A stretch of 64,000 bases of DNA. Origin: Pycnococcus provasolii. Lineage: Eukaryota > Chlorophyta > Pseudoscourfieldiophyceae > Pseudoscourfieldiales. Position 1 is the first letter of the stretch; the number at the start of each line of letters is the position of its first letter. Below, piece after piece: positions 51,300-61,000 of this stretch. The position numbers and the translations under genes are program-made. The notes under the pieces were generated by a model. The model made no database searches. It was not told where the DNA came from and was given only the letters and a program-made list of their open reading frames with translations. The stretch lies in contig CP150548.1 in NCBI GenBank assembly GCA_049487715.1, positions 868,001 through 932,000 of the forward strand, written 5' to 3'.

Positions 51300-51824
51300 A
51301 TGCCGCCCGACCGCGAGGCGAGGTGCAAGCACTGCGGCAAGAGCGGCGCGCGCGACGACTACCGCCGCGCGTTCGGCGTGCGCGTCTGCTCTGCATGCTC
51401 CTCCGACGACGCGTGCCCGTCGGCGGCGCTCATCACCAAGACGACGGCAAAGAGCAGATTCCACGTCACGGACATGGACCTCGACGCGCTTGGCAGTCTC
51501 GAGCGTGCGAATCCGCACAGGCCAAGCTGGGCACCTGTCAAGCTCTATCTGGTTGAGCAGGTGGAAGCTATCTCGCACGCAAAGTGGGGTGGCGCCAACG
51601 GACTCGCGCGGCGGCGGAGGGCATGCGTGGAAGCTCGCGTCACGCGAGCGCAGGGTGTCACTGCGCCATCGGTTGACGAAACGCCGGCAGCGAAACGAAG
51701 GCGACGGGACGTTGGCGATGGTGACGACGAAAACGTTGCACGCCTTGCACCTCGTGCGGTTGGTGCGCTGGCCATTTCGAGCGAGAACGGAGGCGCCGCT
51801 GCGGACGACGAGGGGGAGTTGTGA
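51300..51824 (+). CDS. XPA: XPA/Rad14 nucleotide-excision-repair protein
   Basis: The ATG at 51300 gives 174 residues. A zinc finger sits at the very N-terminus with exact XPA spacing: C9-x2-C12-x17-C30-x2-C33. It is followed by SAALITKTTAK (human LITKTEAK) and the DNA-binding C-domain with WAPVKLYLVEQVEA. The tail is basic (KRRRRD) then acidic. XPA verifies DNA damage and scaffolds RPA and TFIIH in excision repair. The protein is short: the RPA32-binding N-terminus of animal XPA is absent, either lost or on an upstream exon. XPA is generally reported as missing from land plants, so an algal copy is notable. It overlaps nothing and ends 53 bp from the convergent methyltransferase gene. Confidence 0.8.
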   Translation: MPPDREARCKHCGKSGARDDYRRAFGVRVCSACSSDDACPSAALITKTTAKSRFHVTDMDLDALGSLERANPHRPSWAPVKLYLVEQVEAISHAKWGGANGLARRRRACVEARVTRAQGVTAPSVDETPAAKRRRRDVGDGDDENVARLAPRAVGALAISSENGGAAADDEGEL

Positions 51825-51854
51825 AGTTGAGGCTTTCTTGTCAATAAAATGTAC

Positions 51855-51859
51855 TGTAA
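51855..51859 (+). promoter_or_regulatory. TGTAA poly(A) signal of XPA
   Basis: TGTAA 31 bases after the XPA stop, with AATAAA just before it. The signal lies within 20 bases of the convergent methyltransferase stop. Confidence 0.45.
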
Positions 51860-51876
51860 GTATGTATACAAAACTT

Positions 51877-52941
51877 CTACGAGACATTTTCAAAGAAGTC
51901 CTCGTCGGCATCTTCGCCCCAAGCGTTGACACGCGTGTGAAATACGTCAGTCTCCGCCTCGCTTCGGAGCGTCTGCACCGCGCGGAACGTGCACCAGCCT
52001 TCTGGGTAAGCGGTCGCATCGTGTTCGTCGTCCTCCTGATCGCGCACGCCTGCGAGCAAGCCGTGTCGCGCAAGCAGTTCTCCCACGGAGGACACGCCAC
52101 GTTCAGGCCAGTCGACCACGGGCAAAACGCCGCACACGTCGCTACCCTTTGCAGCAGCGAGCGCCACTTTGCCGACGAGTTGATCCACCATGTCAAAAGC
52201 CAACAATTCGTCGGCGGTCGCCAGCGCGCCGCCGTCGTCGCTGTTGTTTGTGTCGCACCACCACGCCGCTGGAGACAGCACCCACATGCTTGGCGACTTG
52301 GGATCGTATCCGTCAACGACGAGCGCATCGTACCAGTCACCTTCGTCGCACGCAAGTCGCCGCAGGCGCATGCGTCTTGGCGGGCGAGGCGCCTTTGTCC
52401 TGGCCGCGAGCGCCTCGTTGAGTGCATGTGCCTTCGCGGTAGCGACGTCGAATGCCCGCACACCTTCCGCATTTCCCTCCAACGGCAAGCGCCACGGCCT
52501 GGTATCGACTCCCGGCCCGACGAGAACGAGCTGTGCGGGCATGCTTCCCGTTCTCGCGGCGTGCGCTGCGATGGAGGTGGCGCACACCTCGTCGAGTCTC
52601 GGCGCACCTTCTCCGAGCGCGTGCGCGCGCGTGAAAGTTGTGTGCTGATTGTCCTTGAGGCCTTGTGCTGTGTCGCTGGCGATGGAGGCAAGCAGCGCGT
52701 CCCTTCGCGCGTCGGGCATGGACAACAAAGTCCTGGAGGGGTGTGCCATCAGGTGCAAAAGCGCCTCACGGACGTCAAGTGACGAATCACCACCAACGAG
52801 AGAACGCGCACGTAATTGCATAGGTGTATTGTGTAAAGGTGTACATCCAGATACAGGGGTACGAAACGAAGCAAGCCTGTGACGTGAAAGACGCAGACGA
52901 GGCGACCATGAGACGGACACGGCCATCATGGCAGCAGGCAT
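51877..52941 (-). CDS. LCMT/PPM-family SAM-dependent methyltransferase
   Basis: ORF of 354 residues from an ATG. After an Arg/Ser-rich N-terminus (possible organelle signal, about 1-45), the SAM-binding core QLVLVGPGVDTRPWRLPL matches the LGaGlDTRayRL signature of the leucine carboxyl methyltransferase/Ppm family. An acidic-ended strand (VRAFDVATAKAHALN) and a GDWYDALVVDGYDPKSPSMW segment follow the usual fold order. Family members methylate the C-terminal Leu of PP2A, or small molecules in bacteria and algae. This protein is more like the bacterial-type Ppm group, so the substrate is unknown. Confidence 0.75.
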   Translation of the reverse strand: MPAAMMAVSVSWSPRLRLSRHRLASFRTPVSGCTPLHNTPMQLRARSLVGGDSSLDVREALLHLMAHPSRTLLSMPDARRDALLASIASDTAQGLKDNQHTTFTRAHALGEGAPRLDEVCATSIAAHAARTGSMPAQLVLVGPGVDTRPWRLPLEGNAEGVRAFDVATAKAHALNEALAARTKAPRPPRRMRLRRLACDEGDWYDALVVDGYDPKSPSMWVLSPAAWWCDTNNSDDGGALATADELLAFDMVDQLVGKVALAAAKGSDVCGVLPVVDWPERGVSSVGELLARHGLLAGVRDQEDDEHDATAYPEGWCTFRAVQTLRSEAETDVFHTRVNAWGEDADEDFFENVS

Positions 52942-53305
52942 TCCCCTACTCTTTAAAAAAAGGGTAGGAAGGATTGTCGGGTACTAAACTTTTTAGTCGA
53001 GGGTTTAGGTCGGCCTAAAACGAACTTTTAACCCAACGAACTTTTAGCCCCAAACCCCTTTTTAAGTTCATTGTTGTTGTGAATGCGCATCAGCAGCATC
53101 AGCATCATCAGTCCTTGTAGTACCAAGAGTAGTAGTGCTGCGTGCTTTTTTCGTCTTACCTGTATCACGTCGCCGTACTGTTTTCTTTTCTCCCAGGGTG
53201 AAACGACTTCTCTCACCCGGTGCTCGTGAGAGATTTTTAAAGATTTCATCCTCATCCGTTTCCAGGTTGGTGTTTCCTTCATTTTCACGATCTTTTCGTT
53301 CCTTC
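52942..53305. other. Divergent intergenic region
   Basis: Between the two methyltransferase genes. Contains an AACGAACTTTTA repeat at about 53020-53050. The TRM9-like frame stays open back to 53135, but without conserved sequence. Confidence 0.45.
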
Positions 53306-54355
53306 ATGACCCTTGACGACGCCGATGCCGCTATGCCTCGGGCCTCTTCCGATGCCGATGCCTCTGCTGGTGGTGCCGATGCTGACCAAATAAGGACGTG
53401 TTGTGCAGCGGGCTCGATGGGACGCAAACGACGCAAACGCGAAGAGCGGAAAGCAACAAAAAAACTGCAAAATGCTAGTAGTGGTGGCAAAAAGTCAGGA
53501 CCAACGCCGCCAACGCCCAAAATGACACCCGTGCCAACCGACATGCTTACCACCGTCGACGAAGAAAGAAAAAGACAAAACGAACATAACAAACACGCGC
53601 TCACGTCCATAGAAAGAGAGCACGTCATGGCGGTATACGATACCGTGGCTGAGCAGTGGCATGCAACCAGATACAAGCCATGGCCCAAGGTGGTGGACTT
53701 CGTGCAGACGCTGCCGCCTCGTTCCCTCGTCGCGGACGTTGGAAGCGGAAACGGAAAGCACGCCGCGGCTGCGACAATGCTAGGACACGAGGTGGTCTGC
53801 GTCGACTTCAGCGCGTCGCTGTGCGCCGTAAGCGCCGCATCGCACGGACTCGACAACGTCGTCGGAGACGCCGCCGCGCCTCCACTGCGTCGTGGAGCTT
53901 TCGATGCAGCCCTATCCATCGCGGTACTGCACCACGTCGCGACGCTCGAGCGGCGACAGGCGCTCGTCGCCGAGACGATGCGGTGCCTGCGCGTCGGCGG
54001 ACGCGCTCTCTTCTACGCATGGGCACGAGAGCAGGAGCGAAGCGGCGGGACGTCGGGGCACGAATTTGGCAAGCATGCCGACGTCCTCGTGCCGTGGCAC
54101 CATCGCACGTTCGAGCATGGGTCCAAGGCGACCGCCGACGAGGCGCAGCGTCTCGAGGTGTGTCGTGCAGCTGCACCCGCGCAACATGGCGTTGTTGACG
54201 CAGAAAAGCGCGCCGTCATCTACCAGCGATATTGTCACGTGTACGAGGCTGGAGAACTGGACCAACTTTTCGAGCCAATCAAAGATTGGGTGGATGTGGT
54301 TCGCGTGTACGAGGACACGGGCAATCACTGCGTGGAGGCGCGTAGGACTGCTTAA
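53306..54355 (+). CDS. TRM9/ALKBH8-type tRNA wobble-uridine methyltransferase
   Basis: The first ATG in frame at 53306 gives 349 residues. The first 85 residues are disordered and Lys/Asp/Ala-rich with an MGRKRRKREER basic patch. The methyltransferase core starts with EREHVMAVYDTVAEQWHATRYKPWPKV, the typical TRM9 entry. The SAM motif LVADVGSGNGKHA is at about 143, followed by CVDFSASLC, GDAAAPPLR and SIAVLHHVAT. The C-terminal RYCHVYEAGELDQLF matches the YCH/F motif of the family, with D.GN close to the end. The enzyme methylates cm5U34 in tRNA with the TRM112 activator. An ALKBH8-like dioxygenase domain is absent, so it is the stand-alone TRM9 form. Confidence 0.88.
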   Translation: MTLDDADAAMPRASSDADASAGGADADQIRTCCAAGSMGRKRRKREERKATKKLQNASSGGKKSGPTPPTPKMTPVPTDMLTTVDEERKRQNEHNKHALTSIEREHVMAVYDTVAEQWHATRYKPWPKVVDFVQTLPPRSLVADVGSGNGKHAAAATMLGHEVVCVDFSASLCAVSAASHGLDNVVGDAAAPPLRRGAFDAALSIAVLHHVATLERRQALVAETMRCLRVGGRALFYAWAREQERSGGTSGHEFGKHADVLVPWHHRTFEHGSKATADEAQRLEVCRAAAPAQHGVVDAEKRAVIYQRYCHVYEAGELDQLFEPIKDWVDVVRVYEDTGNHCVEARRTA

Positions 54356-54362
54356 TGTTGTA

Positions 54363-54367
54363 TGTAA
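54363..54367 (+). promoter_or_regulatory. TGTAA poly(A) signal of the TRM9-like gene
   Basis: TGTAA seven bases after the stop, overlapping the 3' end region of the next, convergent gene. Confidence 0.45.
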
Positions 54368-54396
54368 CGATGTGTACAAATAGTGTTGATATGTGA

Positions 54397-54401
54397 TTAC
54401 A
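54397..54401 (-). promoter_or_regulatory. TGTAA poly(A) signal of the convergent membrane-protein gene
   Basis: TTACA on the plus strand, one base beyond the stop codon of the gene ending at 54403. Confidence 0.4.
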
Positions 54402-54402
54402 A

Positions 54403-55218
54403 CTAACCTTGCTTCTCCTTCTTCCTGAAACTGCTCACCGCGTTCGGCAAAAGGAGTGGAAGGAAGATGCCAACCGTAGCTGCGACTGTCACCTTCCACG
54501 TGTGTTGCACGCACACGGCGTGCAAGAAAGCTAGTGCCTCTCCACCCCACAACGTTGCTCCAGCAGCACGAAAAGCTGCAAGTCTTGCCAACGTGCTAAG
54601 CAGAACGAACGCGGCAAACCTATGCGTGGGGACGTCAGATATAGATATGCCTGCAAGTGCAAGGGTCGCAGCATTTGGGAACACAAGCGCAGCGAGAAGC
54701 GAGACTGCAGTGGAGAGCCATTTCTTTCTCTTCGCCGTCGACTTCTTCGGCGACGAGCGCTCCTCTCCTTCCATCGAGCTAGTCAACTTCCCCTGTGCCC
54801 AAGCGAGCACCTTCGGGCCGTGAACGCGTGCTGCGTGGTACGTTATTGTGTCTTCGATGGTTCTCCTGAGGAGTGCGATCGTCAGCCACGTGAGTTCGTC
54901 CGTGTGCTTCAACGTCAGCGCAAGCATCACATCGCTAGCATTTAAGGCGAGAATCGTGGATGGAAATTCGTGCGCAAACGCCGGAGCGAGCGCCTCTCCC
55001 AGCTTCCCGCATAATGTGCAGAGCACGACGAGTCCGATGCAGAAGCTGTCGGACCACAGCAGTGTAAAAAGTGGAGTCAATATGACGGCGCTCACCACCA
55101 TGGCGACGCCGCCGAATATGGTCGCTTGGGCGTAGACGGAGTTATTCGTGAACGGCATCTCAGGCACGTTGCTGAACGCCCACGGAGGCGGAGACGTCAG
55201 GTGGCGCAGCAGCTCCAT
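54403..55218 (-). CDS. Multi-pass membrane protein of unknown function
   Basis: ORF of 271 residues from an ATG. Hydrophobic helices at about 30-60, 62-80, 165-190, 200-222 and 240-260, with a Lys/Ser-rich loop (KKSTAKRKK) near 155-165 that is probably cytosolic. The pair PNAATLALAGISISDVPTHRFAAFVLLSTLARL has a weak look of the DedA/VTT (SNARE-associated Golgi) family, but the hallmark motifs are incomplete. I do not assign a function. Confidence 0.6.
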   Translation of the reverse strand: MELLRHLTSPPPWAFSNVPEMPFTNNSVYAQATIFGGVAMVVSAVILTPLFTLLWSDSFCIGLVVLCTLCGKLGEALAPAFAHEFPSTILALNASDVMLALTLKHTDELTWLTIALLRRTIEDTITYHAARVHGPKVLAWAQGKLTSSMEGEERSSPKKSTAKRKKWLSTAVSLLAALVFPNAATLALAGISISDVPTHRFAAFVLLSTLARLAAFRAAGATLWGGEALAFLHAVCVQHTWKVTVAATVGIFLPLLLPNAVSSFRKKEKQG

Positions 55219-55506
55219 CTCGACGAAATAACGTTTTGAGGAGCCCTTTCCCGCAGGGAGAGGGAGAGCGGGAGAGGGATCTGCAGAGCAGTATTGGGGA
55301 TCCGTCGTAGTACTAGGTACAGTCCAGAGGAATCGTCGAAGGGAATCGTTGGAGGATTAATCGGCACACCGGAAAACACGACTGTTGTTCTATAGTTGGT
55401 ACATACGTCACGTCACGTCACGTCACGGCTTAGATGATGTTTGACATGAGAGGTTTCCTGGATTTGTAAATAGACTATCTGATTAACTGTGTGTTTGTAT
55501 GTATAA

Positions 55507-57267
55507 TTACACGGCTGCATCCTGCTTGTCTCTCTGCTGCTTGTTCTGAGACGCGGAAAACAACTTGCCGCCAGGTCCTGGCGCGGCGACGCCGACGAGC
55601 AGCGGGCCGCGCATAAACCTCAAATGGAATCGCATGGCGAAGAGCAAGAGCAGTGTTGCATAGTACGCGAATAGCCCGGTCCACACGGCGCTCAAACTAG
55701 GCGTAGTCGACGACCAGCGTAGCAGGAATACCAGCGTTGCAAGGCACGCGCCGCACGCGGGGGCGAAGCACATCGCGCAGAAGCGAACGTCACCAGCGCC
55801 AAGCAGCACTCCCTCGTATGCGTTGTTGGCACTCGCGGCGATGAAGAGCGCGAGCGGGAAGATGGCACCACGCGCCTCGTTAAGTGCCGCGGCAGCCGCA
55901 TCATCACCGCCAGCCTGACTCGGCAGGAACCACGCCGGCCAAACGTCGCGTCCCACGTAAGACGCCACGGCAAGAGCAACCGCCGTGACCGAGCCGTATC
56001 GCACCACCATGTGCGCACTTCTTCGTGCGCGTGCGCGCCCTTCAGCGCCGGCGGAGTACGCGTTCGCGACGACACTTTGACCCACCGCCTGGAATGCCCA
56101 AGTCGCGCAGATGGTCAGCGTGCACACCTGTCGAAGCACCTGGTGACCAGCCGCTGCGGGTGTGCCGAGCTTGTTGGCGCACGTTCCCGCGACAGTGTAC
56201 ACGATATTAATGAAGCTGGCACGCATTAGGAATAGCAGGCACTGCCTTATCGTATCGCCGAGATCGCCCGCGAGCACGACGCGCCCGAATAGCAACGTCT
56301 TGATCTGCGCCATGGCACCGCCGGGACCGCGCGGCATGCCAAACTTGGCGCCGTCGCGCAGCAGGTAGTGCGTGAATGCCGCAGCGCCTCCCCACTGCGC
56401 GAGCGTGGTGGCGAGCGCGCTTCCGCGAACGCCAAGATTCGCTCTATAGATGAGCAGCGGGTTGAGCACGGCATTAGCCGCGTTCAGTCCTGCGATGCAG
56501 ATAAATGGCACACGGAGCTCGAGAAGGGCGCGGTATGCACCCTCGGCGACCACGAGCACCATTCCCGCGGGGATAGCTAGCAGCCGCACAGCCATGAACG
56601 CCCTCGCATCATCCTCAATCTCGTCGTTGGTGCCTGCGGCTCGCAGCAAGCTGGTCGGAGCTGCGAGGAGCACGATCGCGATGACGACGCCAGAGATGAC
56701 GGCGATGCGCAGCGCCACGGCCAGGGCGCTGAGAGCGGCGGCGTTGTTGTGCTGCGCCCTTGCGGTTGCAAGTCGATCTGTGGTGGTTGTGGCGAGGCTG
56801 CAGCTTGCGAAGAAGGATATGAGGTTGAATACGACGGTGTTGGTTCCAAGCGCGGCGACGGACCCGACACCCAGACCTCCGACGAAGAAGGAGTCGACGA
56901 GTCCCATGAGCGGCTCAGCTGCGCTGGATGCTGCGCATATTCCCGCGTTGTACCAGATTTCGCGCGGCGAGACGTCTGCGTTAGCTCCTGGGCTGTTGAG
57001 GTCCTTGTTCAGCTTCGAGCTGGATGACGACGAGACCATCCGTCCAGAGTTGGACTTTCCGTTTTTCATTTTGTTCAGCAGGCCAACCCCACCCGTCGCA
57101 CCCCCGTGGATATCTCCCGAGTCGTCGGAGTCGAGGTCGTGCGGCGACGTTGGTGCAGGTGACATGGCGACACCGCCGTGGCCGGCACCTTGCCTGGACG
57201 AGAGGCCGTTGACCATCCGCGACAGAGGCGAGTCGGGCGCTTGCACTTGCTGTGCGGCCGCGGCCAT
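55507..57267 (-). CDS. MATE-family (DinF/EDS5-like) efflux transporter
   Basis: The ATG at 57267 gives 586 residues. The first 115 residues are disordered, Ser/Gly/Asp-rich and could include an organelle signal. A 12-helix MATE fold follows: it opens with SPREIWYNAGICAASSAAEPLMGLVDSFFVGGLGV, matching the DinF-type start, and includes RLLAIPAGMVLVVAEGAYRAL, NPLLIYRANLGVRGSALATT and the second-half GHQVLRQVCTLTICATWAFQAVGQ. It would export an organic cation or metabolite in exchange for H+ or Na+. Members of this subfamily in plants are often in the plastid envelope (EDS5). The substrate is unknown. Confidence 0.88.
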   Translation of the reverse strand: MAAAAQQVQAPDSPLSRMVNGLSSRQGAGHGGVAMSPAPTSPHDLDSDDSGDIHGGATGGVGLLNKMKNGKSNSGRMVSSSSSSKLNKDLNSPGANADVSPREIWYNAGICAASSAAEPLMGLVDSFFVGGLGVGSVAALGTNTVVFNLISFFASCSLATTTTDRLATARAQHNNAAALSALAVALRIAVISGVVIAIVLLAAPTSLLRAAGTNDEIEDDARAFMAVRLLAIPAGMVLVVAEGAYRALLELRVPFICIAGLNAANAVLNPLLIYRANLGVRGSALATTLAQWGGAAAFTHYLLRDGAKFGMPRGPGGAMAQIKTLLFGRVVLAGDLGDTIRQCLLFLMRASFINIVYTVAGTCANKLGTPAAAGHQVLRQVCTLTICATWAFQAVGQSVVANAYSAGAEGRARARRSAHMVVRYGSVTAVALAVASYVGRDVWPAWFLPSQAGGDDAAAAALNEARGAIFPLALFIAASANNAYEGVLLGAGDVRFCAMCFAPACGACLATLVFLLRWSSTTPSLSAVWTGLFAYYATLLLLFAMRFHLRFMRGPLLVGVAAPGPGGKLFSASQNKQQRDKQDAAV

Positions 57268-58007
57268 CTCAGCTTCTTTGAAAACTTGGGCACCGTACCT
57301 GATACGATACGAGGCAACCTCCCGATGGGCCGGCCGACGCCTCAGCACGACCTTTCGGACGCCTCAACCGAGAGCTCTCTCTCTTCCTAGTCTAAAAGGT
57401 TGCAATCAAATCGCGCGTGAACTGACCAAATAAAAGGTAAATTTTACCACTTCACGTTGTGTCGTCACTCGTCAGTATCGTAGTACTATCCAACACCCAA
57501 CGACAGACACAGATGACAGAGCTCCGGAGGCGAGCGAGACAACAGTCAACAGGCAGAGGGCATCATCGTGAGAAATCGTGCCGCGGGGTGGAGGTCAATA
57601 TGCCCTACGAGTAGCCCCAGAAGAGGTTCGGGGATGGGAGGGATGCGAAGAAATAACCTTCACGCTAAGTTTAGGAAGGCGTGCTGGGCGTGCTGTGGGA
57701 ACTCCCATGGCGTGCTCGGTATCTAGATAGACTATTTTTTGCAGTTACCCTTATAAAGCGTCTATCTTGAAAAAGAAAAAGAATTATCCTTATGCACAGT
57801 AGATTAATAGATTTGAGTAAGAGGAAACTTTCCTTGTGCGCCGTCGATATATTGGTTCGTGATATAGATGGTTATCTTCTCGCAGTCAAAGCAAAGGGAG
57901 AATCGATTACAGTACACACTTGGTACTTCAACTTATAAAATCGCTGTCCGAATAGATTGTCCTCCAAAATCAATCTCCCCTGCGCCAAATCATCTTCACC
58001 ACAGGAT
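57268..58007. other. Intergenic, no gene seen
   Basis: Between the MATE and PDS5 genes on the same strand. Contains one TTACA at 57907-57911 that could end the PDS5 transcript. Nothing else of note. Confidence 0.45.
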
Positions 58008-61000
58008 TTAGCGCCTCCGGGTCTGGCGAGTCGTCGCCTTTGCCTTCGCCTCCTTTTCTGCAGCCACGCGAGCAGGGTTGCGTTTAATCATCTTCTTGAA
58101 GTTTCCGAAGAGGCCGCTGCTCTCCTCTTCGTCGTCATCCTCCTCCTCGTCAATATCAAAGGCTGGAGTCTCCTTGGCGCTCTTCTGGCCACGGGCCGCC
58201 GGTGCCTCCTCAAAGCCATCCTCCTCCTCCTCCTCCTCCTCCTCCTCCTCCTCCTCCTCCTCGACTATAGCAACACCTGCTGCCACCGCTGCGCGAGTGG
58301 CACGCTGATGGCGAATTGGTTGAGGGCTTGGGCGAGTCACCTCAGCATCTTCCATATCCTCGTCATCTTCCTCGTCGTCGTTGTCGGCAGCAGCGTCAGC
58401 ACGGCCGCCCGGGGCTCGACGAGCCTTTTTCGCCCGAGGTGCGGCAGTGCCACCACCCCCAGCAGCCTTGCGCGTGCGACGAGGCTTACCCTCTTGTGCT
58501 GCCATTCCGTCCACATGCGGCGCGACCTCGCGCTCAGATGGCACTGCGTCCGCGTCGGGGACTGACGCACCGAGAGGCCCCATTGGCACCTTGACACTCG
58601 ACGAGTCGCCCGCCTGTGCATTCCGGTAGCACCACGTAGGAAGTCGCACGGCATGTTCCGGAAGCGCAGCCGATGTGGGAGCACCAAAGGCAAGTCGTGC
58701 GCCATGCCCGCTCTCCTCAAGCCAACGCTCCAATGCAACGAACGCGACATCAGCGCTCAGCCACAGCGCTGATGTTGCGCTCGCGTCGTTTGCATCGCCC
58801 GCGAGGCGTATGCATGCGAGAGTCTTGCGCAGCACAGCAAGGCTCTGCCGTGCCGACGCGATTGCCGATCCGTCCGAAGATGAGGAAGCGAGGCAAGCTT
58901 CGAAAAGCGCGTAGCAGCTGCGAAGCAGACGTGTGGTGGAAGATTCCTCAAGCGCAGTGCCATTCGCTTCGAGATTGGCCGAGCGCGCGAAGGCTGGAAG
59001 CAGGTAGGCAAAGCAGTACGCCGGATCCATGTCGGTGCGCATCGCAACAGCCGTGTGCGACGTAGTGCCCTGCGCATTCTCCTGCGCCTGCCGCGCGGTT
59101 CGCTCGTGCATGGCGCGGTCACGGCGCACTGCTGCGGTCGCGCTGCGGACATCCGAGCGAAGATGGTCAGCCTCTCCAGCCGTGAATGTCCCCAAATGAG
59201 CCAAGCGCAGAGCAGCGAGCGCCAGGAAGCGGGCAGCTCGCGGGGCTGGGCGCGCCTCCGAGCTCGGCGCGTACGCATTCGCCGTGACGTTGAATGTGAT
59301 CAGGCTGTTTACCACACTTCCGACACGAGACCGCACATCCGCGCTCTCGTGAACGCAAACAGCTGCCAGCGCTTCGTAAAGCGAGAAAGGAAAGGCTGCG
59401 GCGTGACGCTTTGCAAGCACCGGCACCGCACGGGCTAAGCTCTCGAGAGCGAGTTCGCCGTCAGCATCTTTCGCCGCCGCAGCAGCCGCGGCAGGTTCGA
59501 AGAGCCGAGCGATGGCACCGCACAGTGCCGCCACGCGCGCCGTTGTCTCGTCCCGAGCAGGCGTTATGGCTTCTTTGCCGTGCGCAGCAGGACTCCATGC
59601 GCCAAGGGCAAGCGCACAGGTCTCGGCAGCCGCGGCACATGAGTGAAGTTCAGCGGCGGCGGGCGATGAGGTACCGCGGCGCTTCACGACGCAGCGGGAT
59701 GGTGCCAGTGCCCACAGGCTGGATGCAACACCAGAGGACATCGGCGAGTCGGCGCTCGCGGCAGCTCGCTTGCCCTTGCCGCGGCTCTGCTGCGGCTGAG
59801 AGCTGACTTCGCCGCCGGTGCAATCAGGAAACGCCTGCGCGAGCAGCCCGACGACAGTGGTAGCGTGCGCATCCGAAGGGCGAGCCTCGAAGCGCGTGCG
59901 CCAGTCGCGAGCAAAGTCCTCCATCGCCGCTTCGGCGACAGACGCTGCCTCGGCATCCTTGGCGACTTGCGCAGACTCAGCGGCATGGCGGAGCGCCATG
60001 ATAGCACCAGCCGCCGCGCGGCGCGCGGCTCGTGCCTTTTCGCTGGGCACAACCTCGGTGGGTACACCCGATATGCAGCACTTCAGCGCACGATCCAGCT
60101 CTGGCGCCTCGAGCCCGGACAGGAGCGTGCGACCTCCGGGTGCCATCAGAAGAGCGAGGCAGTGCTCGAGAATCTCTGGCGAGGACGCCTTTCCAAATTC
60201 GAGCAGCGCGAGGAATGAGCTGCTGGACGCGCCGAGAATGCTGGGGAAGTGAAGTGATGCCAGCTCGAGCACGCAGAATGCTCCGGAAATGGCTGCGCGC
60301 ACAGCCGGCGACATGTCGACGGTACCGCCACGCGCACGCTTTCCGCCGCCGCCGGACGTGCTGGCCACGGCCAAGTCACGAACGAGTCCGCAGAGCGCCG
60401 CAAGTACATCTCCGCCAATGCAAGCCGTACCGAGACGCGCGACGAGACCGGCGACATGCTCACCGTAAGCCTTGTTACCGCCAGCGGTTTCGGTTGCGCT
60501 CGGCGGCGCGGTTGCGAAGCGCGCGCACGCATCAGATGCAGCCGCCTTGCGCTGCGCCTGACTGCTTCCCACGACGTCGAGCAGAACGTCGAGGGCGGCG
60601 AATGCACGGCGATCCTTGCACCTCGCCATGCGCAAGAGATGCTCGCGCGCCTTCTCCGGCTCGGGGAAGTATGTCGCAAGGGTGCGTGCCGGCTGTCCGA
60701 CGACGCTCTCGGCGGCTCCAGCATCCGCGCGTCGCTTGCGCAGGAACCACGCCACGCCATCGTGTACGCGCTTTTTCGTCGCCAGCAGTGTCGCGACGCT
60801 GCGCCGCAGCGCCATGGCTGCCGGCGATGCTGCGCCACCTTCGGCGCGGAATGCCTCGCCTGCGGCGAGCATCCAGCTGGCTGCGTAGGCGCGGGGAGAT
60901 GACCGCGTTGGCGTGCACCACTCGCTGGGAAAGACATCGTCGGCACTCACGATCTCCGCACTCGCGCGCGTGGTGGTTGCTGCGCTGGCCGAGTCGACGC

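Noticed and set aside
51144-52691. 515-residue minus-strand ORF and a 430-residue plus ORF over XPA and the methyltransferase
   Set aside because: Out of frame with the conserved XPA zinc site and the methyltransferase SAM motif; they show no recognised domain and are GC-driven shadows.
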